Part shown: in pieces, positions 30,497 through 37,712 of the stretch
How the letters are laid out: the number at the start of each line of letters is the position of its first letter
Position numbering within the stretch: position 1 is the first letter of the stretch
Origin: Hymenobacter siberiensis
Lineage (GTDB): Bacteria > Bacteroidota > Bacteroidia > Cytophagales > Hymenobacteraceae
DNA: 64,000 nt
Reading direction: 5' to 3'
Assembly (NCBI RefSeq): GCF_018967845.1
Contig: NZ_JAHLZZ010000001.1
Coordinates: 4,030,001-4,094,000, forward strand
Notes under the pieces: model-generated
Told to the model about the DNA's origin: nothing
Seen by the model: the letters and a program-made list of their open reading frames with translations, nothing else
Database searches by the model: none
Position numbers and translations under genes: made by a program

Positions 30497-30671
30497 GCGG
30501 GGAGGCCGGGGCGTGGGCGGTGAAGTGGCGGTTGGAGGGCAAAGTAAGCGCCGCGTTTAATGAAGCCGCATAAAAAGGGGGCGCATTACCGGCTCAACGG
30601 CAACAGGCTAATCAAACTTCCTGACGTTCTTGCCTCTGCAAGCAGCATACTCCGCTTAATGCATCAACTTT

Positions 30672-31016
30672 ATGCGCGGCCTCAACAAAGTAACCCTCAT
30701 CGGCAACCTGGGTAAAGACCCCGAAATACAAGTACTGGAAGGCAACGTGCCCGTGGCCAAATTTTCGCTGGCTACTTCCGAAACGTACCGCGACAAAAGT
30801 GGCCAGACCCACACCAACACCGACTGGCACACCATTGTCCTGTGGCGGGGGCTCGCCGAGTTGGCCCAGGCCTACCTGCGCAAGGGAAGCCTGGTGTATG
30901 TGGAAGGCAAACTAAAAACCCGCCACTACGACGACCCCGCCGGCCTACGCCACTACGTGACCGAAATAATTGGCGAACAGGTACTGATGTTGGACAAAAA
31001 GCCCGGCGACCAGTAG
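30672..31016 (+). CDS. ssb: Short single-stranded DNA-binding protein
   Basis: A 114-residue SSB consisting of the OB fold only (MRGLNKVTLIGNLGKDPEIQ, then WHTIVLWRGLAELAQAYLRKGSLVYVEGKL). It lacks the flexible linker and the acidic C-terminal tip (DDDIPF-like) used by housekeeping SSBs to recruit repair and replication proteins; the end reads LDKKPGDQ. This suggests a secondary, dedicated paralogue. The tyrosine recombinase starts only 29 bp downstream on the same strand, so the two are probably co-expressed, and a cassette array with folded-hairpin sites follows. Confidence 0.93.
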   Translation: MRGLNKVTLIGNLGKDPEIQVLEGNVPVAKFSLATSETYRDKSGQTHTNTDWHTIVLWRGLAELAQAYLRKGSLVYVEGKLKTRHYDDPAGLRHYVTEIIGEQVLMLDKKPGDQ

Positions 31017-31045
31017 CGCAAACTTCCATCATCCGCCTGCTACCT

Positions 31046-32131
31046 ATGAAAGCTGCTGTTTCACTCCGCCTCCGTCCCTCGCGCACCGAGTTTCTGGTGT
31101 TCTTCCCCTTCTCCAATGAGCCGACGCGGACCGCCCTGCTCGCCGCCGGCGTTCGCTACGAGCCCGCCGCCAAAGGCTACGTGCTGCCTGCCGATGCCGC
31201 GCTGGTGGCGCGGGTACGGGCCGCCTGCCAGCACCTGGGCCTGGTGCTGCTGGTGCCGCCCACACCGGCGCTGGCCGTGGCGCTGCCCCCGCCCACCCCG
31301 CACGAGGTGCTGCTTTCGCGCTACTGCCAGTTCATCGCCCTCAAACGCTACAGCCCCAACACCCTCAAAAATTACCGTAGCGCGTTTCAACTTTTCCTGG
31401 CTTATTGCGGCCCACGGCTGCCGCTGGCCCTCAGCAAACAGGATGTGCTCGACTATCTGGCCGGGCGCGTAGCGGCAGGCATTTCCGAAACGTACCAAAA
31501 CCTGCTCATCAACGCCATCAAGTTTTACTACGAGCAGGTGGAGGGCCAGCCCCGGCAGTACTACAACATTCCGCGCCCCAAAAGGCCCCAGACCAACCCC
31601 AAAGTGCTGGCCCAGGAAGAAGTAAAGGCTCTGCTGCAAGGCACCGAAAACCGCAAGCACCGCGCCATGCTCATGCTGGCTTATGGCCTGGGCCTGCGCT
31701 TAGGTGAAGTGCTGGCCCTCACGCCCGCCGACATCGACAGCAAGCGCATGGCACTGTACGTGCGCGGCGGAAAAGGCAAAAAAGACCGCGACCTCCCGCT
31801 TCCCGAATCCTTGCTGCTCCTGCTCCGCGAACAGTTCCGGGAATTTCGCCCTATCACGTTTATCTTCGAAGGCCAGCACCCCGGCGAGCCCTACAGCGAG
31901 CGCAGCCTGCAAATGGTAGTGAAGCAGGCCGCCAGCCGGGCCGGCATCCAGCGCCCCATTTCGCTGCATATGCTGCGCCACTCCTATGCCACCCACCTCA
32001 TGGAAGCCGGCACCGACACGCGCATCATCCAGGATTTGCTGGGCCACAGCAGCATAAAAACCACCGAAATCTATACCCATGTCGCTCAACGCGCCCGCCC
32101 GCCCTCTCCGCTCGACAGCTTGGGATTATAG
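31046..32131 (+). CDS. Tyrosine recombinase at the head of the cassette array
   Basis: A 361-residue tyrosine recombinase. An extra N-terminal domain of about 90 residues (KAAVSLRLRPSRTEFLVFFPF) precedes the SAM-like core-binding domain (YCQFIALKRYSPNTLKNYRSAF) and the catalytic domain. Catalytic residues: Arg218 (GLGLRLGEV), His308-x-x-Arg311 (HMLRHSYATH), His334 (LGHSS) and Tyr343 (EIYTHV). The end, YTHV...SPLDSLGL, resembles the C-terminus of integron integrases, but I see no extra helix insertion diagnostic of IntI near the HxxR motif. It is downstream of ssb and directly upstream, in the same orientation, of AT-rich cassettes. The proposed job is cassette insertion and excision (inference). 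Confidence 0.93.
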   Translation: MKAAVSLRLRPSRTEFLVFFPFSNEPTRTALLAAGVRYEPAAKGYVLPADAALVARVRAACQHLGLVLLVPPTPALAVALPPPTPHEVLLSRYCQFIALKRYSPNTLKNYRSAFQLFLAYCGPRLPLALSKQDVLDYLAGRVAAGISETYQNLLINAIKFYYEQVEGQPRQYYNIPRPKRPQTNPKVLAQEEVKALLQGTENRKHRAMLMLAYGLGLRLGEVLALTPADIDSKRMALYVRGGKGKKDRDLPLPESLLLLLREQFREFRPITFIFEGQHPGEPYSERSLQMVVKQAASRAGIQRPISLHMLRHSYATHLMEAGTDTRIIQDLLGHSSIKTTEIYTHVAQRARPPSPLDSLGL

Positions 32132-32250
32132 CCGGCGAGTTGCGTATAGCACGCTGGTTTAGCCAGTTTCCCGCAAGTTACTTGCGCACTAAGGTCAGAT
32201 TGACGCAACTTGCCAATGCTGCGGGTTGCGGCAATCGTAATGTTATAACC
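32132..32250 (+). promoter_or_regulatory. Candidate attI-like leader site
   Basis: 119 bp between the recombinase stop and the first core site GTTATAACC. It contains several small inverted repeats (CGCAAG-TTA-CTTGCG; ATTGACGCAAC with GTTGCGGCAAT; GTTGCGT with ACGCAAC). By position it is the counterpart of an integron attI site. The functional role is inferred. Confidence 0.4.
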
Positions 32251-32272
32251 AATTTTAGAAAGACAACAGTAA

Positions 32273-32917
32273 ATGAAAGAACCGATAGAAGTTTTAGTAT
32301 TGGAAAGACAAGTAATCAAGTTTTATGATGAAGCTGATTACAAGTTGGACTCTACTGACAATATCAAAACATACAGCAAGACATTTATAAGTGGTGACAA
32401 GAATATATTGACTTCTCAGATTGGAATTGAATTATTTGAAGACGATAATCTAAAATCAAGTTGCTTAATAGGCTCAGAAGGTGGCGGAACAGGAATAACG
32501 GGAAACACAACAATGATTAGTTATGGCGGACTAGTTATTTGTTGTTCCAACACGGTATTCAAGTTGACAATTCCAGATTTGAATTTAGAATGGAAGACCG
32601 TTGCTGATTCGGCTACTTGCTTTGGTATTCACTTTCTTGACAAAGATTATATTGTACACGGAGAACTTGATATTACGCGACTTGACAAAGACGGAAAAAT
32701 AGTTTGGCAAAAAGGGGGACGAGATATTTGGACAACTGCAGAAGGAATTGATGATTTTGCAGTTTATGATGATTATATTTTAGCGACTGATTGGGATTAT
32801 AACAGATATAAATTTGACTTTGATGGAAAATTATTAGAAGAGTATAAAGTTGAACCACGAAAAGAAAAACAAACAGAAGAAAAACTAGAAACGAAAAAAT
32901 GGTGGAAACTTTGGTGA
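32273..32917 (+). CDS. Cassette 1 protein, beta-propeller-like, unknown function
   Basis: A 214-residue protein, strongly AT-rich in codon use compared with the neighbouring chromosome. No signal peptide. It is made of repeated strand segments such as ISYGGLVICCSNTVFKLTIPDLNLEWK and YILATDWDYNRYKFDFDGKLLEEY, which look like WD/propeller blades (a local readout ending in an aromatic and a charged strand). The C-terminus is lysine- and glutamate-rich. I do not recognise a family. The start codon is only 31 bp after the proposed core site at 32242, as expected for a cassette gene. Confidence 0.75.
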   Translation: MKEPIEVLVLERQVIKFYDEADYKLDSTDNIKTYSKTFISGDKNILTSQIGIELFEDDNLKSSCLIGSEGGGTGITGNTTMISYGGLVICCSNTVFKLTIPDLNLEWKTVADSATCFGIHFLDKDYIVHGELDITRLDKDGKIVWQKGGRDIWTTAEGIDDFAVYDDYILATDWDYNRYKFDFDGKLLEEYKVEPRKEKQTEEKLETKKWWKLW

Positions 32918-32928
32918 AAATAAAAACT

Positions 32929-33064
32929 GGCTATAACAGCACCTACCCAAAAGGCGGGGTTTCGTGTTCCAAAGACAGTTTTGTGTTTAATCAAACATTA
33001 GTTTTTCAAATCAAGTTTTGTGGTAAAAGTCCCGCCCTTCGGGTAGCTGCAAAACGTTGTAGGC
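32929..33064 (+). repeat. attC-like element 1
   Basis: 136 bp. The left arm (32930-32960, GCTATAACAGC then CACCTACCCAAAAGGCGGGG) pairs imperfectly with the right arm ending in AACGTTGTAGGC (33053-33064). The stem word CTACCC-AAGGCGGG is seen on both sides, with a long AT-rich centre. The terminal GTTGTAGGC is the core that opens cassette 2. Confidence 0.7.
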
Positions 33065-33106
33065 AAGGCAAAAATGACCACATCACCAAACGTAAATTTT
33101 GACAAA

Positions 33107-33622
33107 ATGGAAAAAGTTCGACTGATAATTCTAATGGCAATATTGACACTCACACATAACTCCTACGGACAAAATAATAGTAAAAACTAAAAGACAAATA
33201 AAAAGACACTGGGGCAAGGGAAATTAATAGGTACATGGAGGTTAGTTGAATTTGCAGACTTAGATTCTTTGACAGGAAATTGGAAATATCGCTATGGTAA
33301 AAATCCAAAAGGGTATTTTACTTATACAAAAAATGGAATCGTTAACTTGAATATTTCATCTACTATACCCTTAAAAATATCGGAAGACTCAACAAAGAAG
33401 TATTTTCCTAATCTTTATGAATATATTGATACTACAGCTCTTGGATACTTCGGATTTTATACAGTTGACTGGGAAAAATCAATAGTGATTCATCATGTTA
33501 AAGGCGGTACTATTCCAAATTATATTGACACTGACCAACCCAGACCATTTATACTAAAGGGTGACACTTTAATTATTGGTAATAATAAAACATGGAAGAG
33601 AGTGTTGGTAAGAGCAGATTAA
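33107..33622 (+). pseudogene. Cassette 2 gene: exported lipocalin-like protein with in-frame TAA
   Basis: From ATG 33107 the frame encodes a signal peptide (EKVRLIILMAILTLTHNSYG) and then meets TAA at 33188-33190. The same frame continues with KLIGTWRLVEFADLDS, GKNPKGYFTYTKNGIVNLNI and further strands to 33622, a small lipocalin-like domain fold (L-x-GTW-xL opening). A single-base change would restore a 171-residue protein. Without it, the domain could only start internally (no ATG near), so I call it interrupted. AT-rich like its neighbours. Function unknown. Confidence 0.7.
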
Positions 33623-33639
33623 AGTATTTGAACTGCCCT

Positions 33640-33842
33640 GCCTACAACATGGGGTTTGCTGCAAGTGTGGCTGGACGTTATTAGCATCAGCAGCAGTTCG
33701 CTACTCCGCTTCAGTCCGGGCTTGGCGGAATGCAATTGGGCTTTAGATTTTTAACTTGTACTTTTAAATCCTTATTGAGCAGCGGTTCCAGGCAGACGGA
33801 ATACTAATTCCACACCTGCAGCAAGTCCTGGACGTTGTGCGT
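33640..33842 (+). repeat. attC-like element 2
   Basis: 203 bp. It opens with GCCTACAACATGGGG, identical in its first nine bases to the reverse complement of the cassette 2 core, and closes with CTGGACGTTGTGCGTC. The arms TTGCTGCAAGTGTGG and CCACACCTGCAGCAA pair with one mismatch. Its interior (for example GCAGCGGTTCC) is homologous to element 3. Confidence 0.75.
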
Positions 33843-34003
33843 CATTGTTCCGAACACTCTAATAATGTTAATGCGGGAAAAATGCTTGTATGCACAAACA
33901 GACGATTTGCAACAATGCGTCTTGGGATGCTTTTCGGCCACTGCTGAATCTCGCGCATTAACCTAACGCATTATTCCGCACAAGCTTTAATAAATCAAAC
34001 GAT
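33843..34003. other. Leader of cassette 3 with a second 9-bp inverted pair
   Basis: 161 bp without a gene. GTTAATGCG at 33867-33875 and CGCATTAAC at 33954-33962 are perfect inverted copies, the same relation as between cassette ends. This may be a remnant of a gene-less cassette or simply a hairpin in the leader of the hydrolase gene. Confidence 0.4.
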
Positions 34004-35137
34004 ATGCTTAGAAAATTATTTTTCTTTACTTTTTACTTCTGCATCTTATCTTTTTCTAAAACATTATTTGCTCAGACACTTTCCGACAAAGTGGACAGCT
34101 ACGTTCAGAAGGCTATGATTGAACGGCATATTCCCGGATTATCATTGGCTGTTATACTTGACGGAGTGACAGTAAAAGTAAAGGGATATGGATTGTCAAA
34201 CATTGAGAATAATACATCTGTAAATCCTGAAACTATTTTTCAGTCAGGTTCTATAGGTAAACAATTTACAGCAACGGCAATATTGCAATTAAAGGAAGAA
34301 GGCAAATTAAAATTAGATGATAAAATATCAAAGTATTTTGTAGGAACACCAGCAACTTGGCAAAATATTACCATTAGAAATCTGCTAACTCATACTTCAG
34401 GTATTCCTGATATTCCAGAAGATTCTACAGGAATAAATCTACAGAATAATTATACTGAACAAGAACTATTAAAAATAGCAATGAAACTCCCTCTTGATTT
34501 TAAGACAGGAGAAAAATGGGCTTACAGTAACACAGGCTATGTAATATTAGGAATCCTCATTCATCAAATAACAGGAAAGTTTTATGGAGAAATATTGAAG
34601 GAAAAAATATTTTCTCCACTTTCAATGGAAACAATAAGAATTATAAATGAACCCGATATTATATTAAACCGTTCGTCAGGTTACGAGTTAAAAAATGGTG
34701 AGTGGAAAAATCAAAGTTGGGTTGCTCCAACATTAAATACTACAGCAGACGGTTCGTTATATTTAACAATCCTTGACCTTATAAAATGGGATGCTGCAAT
34801 TACGAAAGAAAAAGTATTAACCCACGAAGATTTACAATCTATGGTTACTCCTGTAAAACTAAATAATGACAGCCTGCATCCCTACGGCTTTGCTTGGTTT
34901 TTAAATTCAGTTAACGGACACAAGGCTTTTCAGCATAGCGGCAGTTGGCAAGGTTTTAATAATTACATAGCGAGATTCCCAGACGATAAATTAACTATTA
35001 TTGTTTTGACAAATCTAAATCCTTCAAGTCCAGGGTTAATAGCTAAAGATATTGCAGCAATTTATATTCCTGAACTAAGCAGACCAAAAGTTTCTGTAAT
35101 AAAAGATGATAATGCAATTATGATAAATCTTATTACT

Positions 35138-36118
35138 AGACTTGTTGCGAGCTATTAATCACAGATTTAAGCTGAAATTCCACAAGCCCGCACACACTCC
35201 CAGCACGTCATTGTACAGGTTCAAATTATGCAAACGTAATCGGTCTTCCAAAATTCGATAACGTTTCAATCCGCCAATGCTATGCTCTACGGTAATTCGT
35301 TCACTTGCTTGTTTTGTATTTATTTCTCGTTGTTCATCGGTGAGTTCTTTCCCTTTCGGCTTTTTGATAGGAATAAAAACTTTCCGGCAAACGTAGTCTT
35401 TCGCGAAGCCCAAAAACCCCAGGTCCAACCGCACCTTGAACTTTTTAAACCACTCTTTATCAACTGGTAAAATGCTTTTTAGCACACTGTAGTCGTGGTG
35501 TCTTCCGCCGTAACAACGGCTGATAAAACCAATCCAGCGAATGGTCGTTGAAATAACTATCTCTTTTACGGCGTGTATTTTTTTTTACCGCTATAGTAGT
35601 CTTTTTGCATCTCTTTATTTCCTGGTCGTTGCTTGCGTTGCTCTGTTCCATCGACCAATAACGTCTCGTGTTCCTGAAAATAGGCTTCAAATTCGGCCAC
35701 TGTCGCAAATTCCCGCTTTGGCGCATGCCCGGTTTGCTCCAGCGCTTCTTGGAGCACCGTAATGCCTAATTCCTGGTTGCGTTTCGCGTTGGAACCGTCC
35801 ATCCCACTGACCAATCCCAACAAATCATACGTCAAGTTTGCTTTGAAGCTGAATAGGGTGAAAAGCAGTAATTCTTCTTCTGTTTTAAGGGCTACTTCAT
35901 ACGGCGCAAAAGCCCCACGTTCAATCATATCTGTTCCATTTAACCGAAAATACGCCTGCTTAAAATGCGCCAAAAGCTGCGCAAAACGCTCCGCCGTGAG
36001 TCCCGTGGCAGCACGCCATTTACGCGAAGTAGTGAGGTTTTTTACGGAAAAGTTCATGTTCTAAATTTAAGTACAGTTTGTCGAAAATTCCGCACTTCAC
36101 TCACTTCGCAACAAGTCT
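35138..36118 (-). mobile_element. IS5-like insertion sequence, 981 bp
   Basis: Perfect 13-bp terminal inverted repeats (AGACTTGTTGCGA at 35138 and its complement ending at 36118), flanked by a 3-bp target duplication ACT (35135-35137 and 36119-36121). It carries one transposase on the minus strand in two overlapping frames. It is inserted inside the hydrolase gene of cassette 3; the clean ends argue for a recent insertion. Confidence 0.9.
35159..36057 (-). CDS. IS5-like transposase, two frames joined at an A9 run
   Basis: The first frame (36057 downward) encodes an N-terminal helical domain and DDE start (LLVDGTEQRKQRPGNKEMQKDYYSGKKK). It stops soon after an A9 run near 35577-35586. The second part continues in the -1 frame as HAVKEIVIST, then GGRHHDYSVLKSILP and KVRLDLGFLGF, ending with ERITVEHSIGGLKRYRI (the catalytic Glu of the E-block). 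A -1 shift on the A9 run would give one protein of about 300 residues. Programmed frameshifting on such runs is known for several IS families; a simple indel is the alternative. Confidence 0.75.
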
Positions 36119-36405
36119 ACTGAACTCTTTAAAAATCCTTTAGCGACAGATTTCAATAATGAACTTTTTTCAAAAGATGTAGTACCTAAAATAAAAGCTC
36201 TAACTGTTTCTAATAATTTTTTGCTTAAAACATTTGGACAGGTTCAAAATGTGATGCGTTTAGAAAACATCGGCAATAGTAATCAAAGTAAGTATCTAAT
36301 TAAATATAAAGTTGGTGCAAGGGTTGCGTTAGTTACAAAAAATAATCTTGGACAAATTATTGGCATCGTTTCAGAAGCAGAATAACAGACCGTTGAATAC
36401 AACGA

Positions 36406-36603
36406 ACGCACAACATGGGGTTTTGTAATAGTTGGGCTTGACGTTGAAACTTCGGCTGTTTGCATCGCTGTACTTTAGTTCGGGCAGACGAATATCTATT
36501 TGGCTTTTTGTTGTTAACTTCAACTTTTTATTTCAATTGGGCAGCGGTTCCGGGCTGGACGTTATAAAATATCCCACCTGCAGCAATACCTGTCCGTAGC
36601 GGC
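36406..36603 (+). repeat. attC-like element 3
   Basis: 198 bp. It opens ACGCACAACATGGGG, an exact 9-base complement to the cassette 3 core GTTGTGCGT at 33834, and ends CTGTCCGTAGCGGC. Internal words shared with element 2 include ACAACATGGGGTTT, GCAGCGGTTCC, CTGGACGTT and CCACCTGCAGCAA. The terminal core seems to have lost one T relative to GTTAGCGGC. Confidence 0.72.
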
Positions 36604-36621
36604 AAACCTAAACCAACGCTT

Positions 36622-37548
36622 ATGATTAATAGAGAAGGGCAATTCCATCCAAAAAAGGTATGGACATTTCTTGCTTTGACATTTCTTTTAACAGCATTGT
36701 TTGACATTACCTCTGTGCTATTAAAAGTATCAGGTAATGCTGAAAGACTATTCACTACAGCCGCCATGTGGTGTCCGACAATTGCAGCACTGTTGACAAA
36801 ATATATATTTAAAGAGAAGATTAGTGGGTTATTATGGCAGTGGTCAAAAACAAAATATCTAGTTACTGCCTTCTTTATTCCTATACTTTACTCCCTGATT
36901 GCTTATTCCGTCATTTGGAGCGTTGGTTTTGGAAAATTCTATAATTCCGATTTTGTTAAAGAAATTGGTGTCTCCTTTGGTATTTCTTCACTTTCATCGG
37001 GTTGGATAATTTTTCTGTTTGTGCTGATGACAGGAACCTTTGGTATTTTCAGAAGCGCTTCAGATGCCCTTGGCGAAGAGATTGGATGGAGAGGCTTCCT
37101 TACACCTGAACTTTACATCAAGTTTGGTTTTGTCAAAACATCTCTTATTGTAGGCATTATTTGGGCAGTGTGGCATTATACTGTTTTGATATTTGGAGAC
37201 TATAACAACGGCACTCCTTTTTATTATGGTTTAACGTGTTTTACTGTTATGATTATTTCCTCCAGTTTTATTTTCACATGGTTTACTATTAAGAGTGGCA
37301 GCTTGTTTCCTGCCATGATACTTCATGCTACTCACAACCTGTATGTTCAACAAATATTTACGCCACTAACAAAAAGTAATGAAATGACCCCATGGTATAT
37401 AGATGAGTTTGGAATTGTACTACCTGTAGTTACCACTTTATTTGCTATCTATTATGTAATAAGAAGAAAAGAGCTTAAAACAAAAGCGGCTAATAACTCC
37501 AGTGAAATAAGTCAGCCGCTAACATCGGTTTTGCAATATGGTGGCTGA
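36622..37548 (+). CDS. Cassette 4 protein: CPBP-family intramembrane protease
   Basis: A 308-residue membrane protein with about eight hydrophobic helices and the CPBP (type II CAAX protease/Abi) motifs: GEEIGWRGFL (EExxxR), the WAVWHYTVLIF histidine helix and HATHN near the end. Such glutamic proteases process prenylated proteins or peptides and often serve in bacteriocin self-immunity; the substrate is unknown. The last 11 codons (about from 37515) read into the attC-like element, as often seen in integron cassettes. AT-rich; ATG 36622 lies 19 bp after the core site. Confidence 0.9.
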   Translation: MINREGQFHPKKVWTFLALTFLLTALFDITSVLLKVSGNAERLFTTAAMWCPTIAALLTKYIFKEKISGLLWQWSKTKYLVTAFFIPILYSLIAYSVIWSVGFGKFYNSDFVKEIGVSFGISSLSSGWIIFLFVLMTGTFGIFRSASDALGEEIGWRGFLTPELYIKFGFVKTSLIVGIIWAVWHYTVLIFGDYNNGTPFYYGLTCFTVMIISSSFIFTWFTIKSGSLFPAMILHATHNLYVQQIFTPLTKSNEMTPWYIDEFGIVLPVVTTLFAIYYVIRRKELKTKAANNSSEISQPLTSVLQYGG

Positions 37549-37652
37549 AGAATAAGTGCTGAGCGACGGTACTACTATTGACTTTAGTAATAAATTTAAA
37601 CTAACGGAATAAGAAATACCACCACATCGCAAAGTCGTTTAACGTTAGCGAC
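37515..37652 (+). repeat. attC-like element 4, end of array
   Basis: 138 bp. It opens with GCCGCTAACATCGGTTTTGC and closes with GCAAAGTCGTTTAACGTTAGCGAC; the two arms pair over about 30 positions with a few mismatches and a 4-base bulge. The centre (TTGACTTTAGTAATAAATTT) is AT-rich. The final core GTTAGCGAC marks the border to the chromosomal transketolase terminator. Confidence 0.72.
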
Positions 37653-37658
37653 AACAAA

Positions 37659-37699
37659 ATAAAAGCCCCCGCAGCAACTTATGCTACGAGGGCTTTTGC
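37659..37699 (-). terminator. Terminator of the transketolase C subunit gene
   Basis: Stem AAAAGCCC...GGGCTTTT with a partly paired centre (GCAGCA/TGCTAC), 14 bp downstream of the gene on the minus strand, followed there by T-rich sequence. Confidence 0.75.
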
Positions 37700-37712
37700 T
37701 TATCCGGTCAAC

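Larger units (their letters stand above)
34004..36385 (+). pseudogene. Cassette 3 gene: class C beta-lactamase-family serine hydrolase, split by an IS
   Basis: Exported serine hydrolase with signal peptide. SxxK is seen at Ser83 (SGSIGK), YxN at Tyr174 (YSN) and HxG at Tyr-partner His311 (HSG), the three motifs of the beta-lactamase/esterase superfamily. The frame runs 34004-35137, is interrupted by a 981-bp IS (35138-36118, target duplication ACT) and resumes at 36122 with ELFKNPLATDFNNELF, ending at TAA 36385. Removing the IS and one ACT restores one uninterrupted 465-residue protein with a C-terminal domain of about 88 residues. In the present state the product ends nine codons into the IS. 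The core with all catalytic motifs is still encoded, so partial activity cannot be excluded. Confidence 0.88.
32132..37652 (+). mobile_element. Integron-like cassette array
   Basis: An AT-rich island between the recombinase stop and the transketolase terminator. Four units each hold one gene followed by a 136-203 bp imperfect inverted repeat. Unit borders, read as integron-type core sites: GTTATAACC (32242), GTTGTAGGC (33056), GTTGTGCGT (33834), CGTAGCGGC (36595, one T short of GTTAGCGGC) and GTTAGCGAC (37644). In each unit these nine bases are the reverse complement of the bases opening the trailing repeat: GGCTATAAC, GCCTACAAC, ACGCACAAC and GCCGCTAAC, two of them matching 9/9. This reproduces the R'/R'' relation of attC-bounded cassettes. 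The core differs from the classical GTTRRRY. The island also contains one IS. Confidence 0.72.

Noticed and set aside
30842..31045. Upstream extension of the recombinase ORF to 30842
   Set aside because: The extension overlaps ssb in another frame and has low-complexity composition; ATG 31046 lies 29 bp after the ssb stop.
32132..37652. CRISPR array or toxin-antitoxin island as explanation for the repeats
   Set aside because: The repeats are few, 136-203 bp long, diverged and each follows a gene; there are no short direct repeats, spacers, cas genes or recognisable TA pairs.
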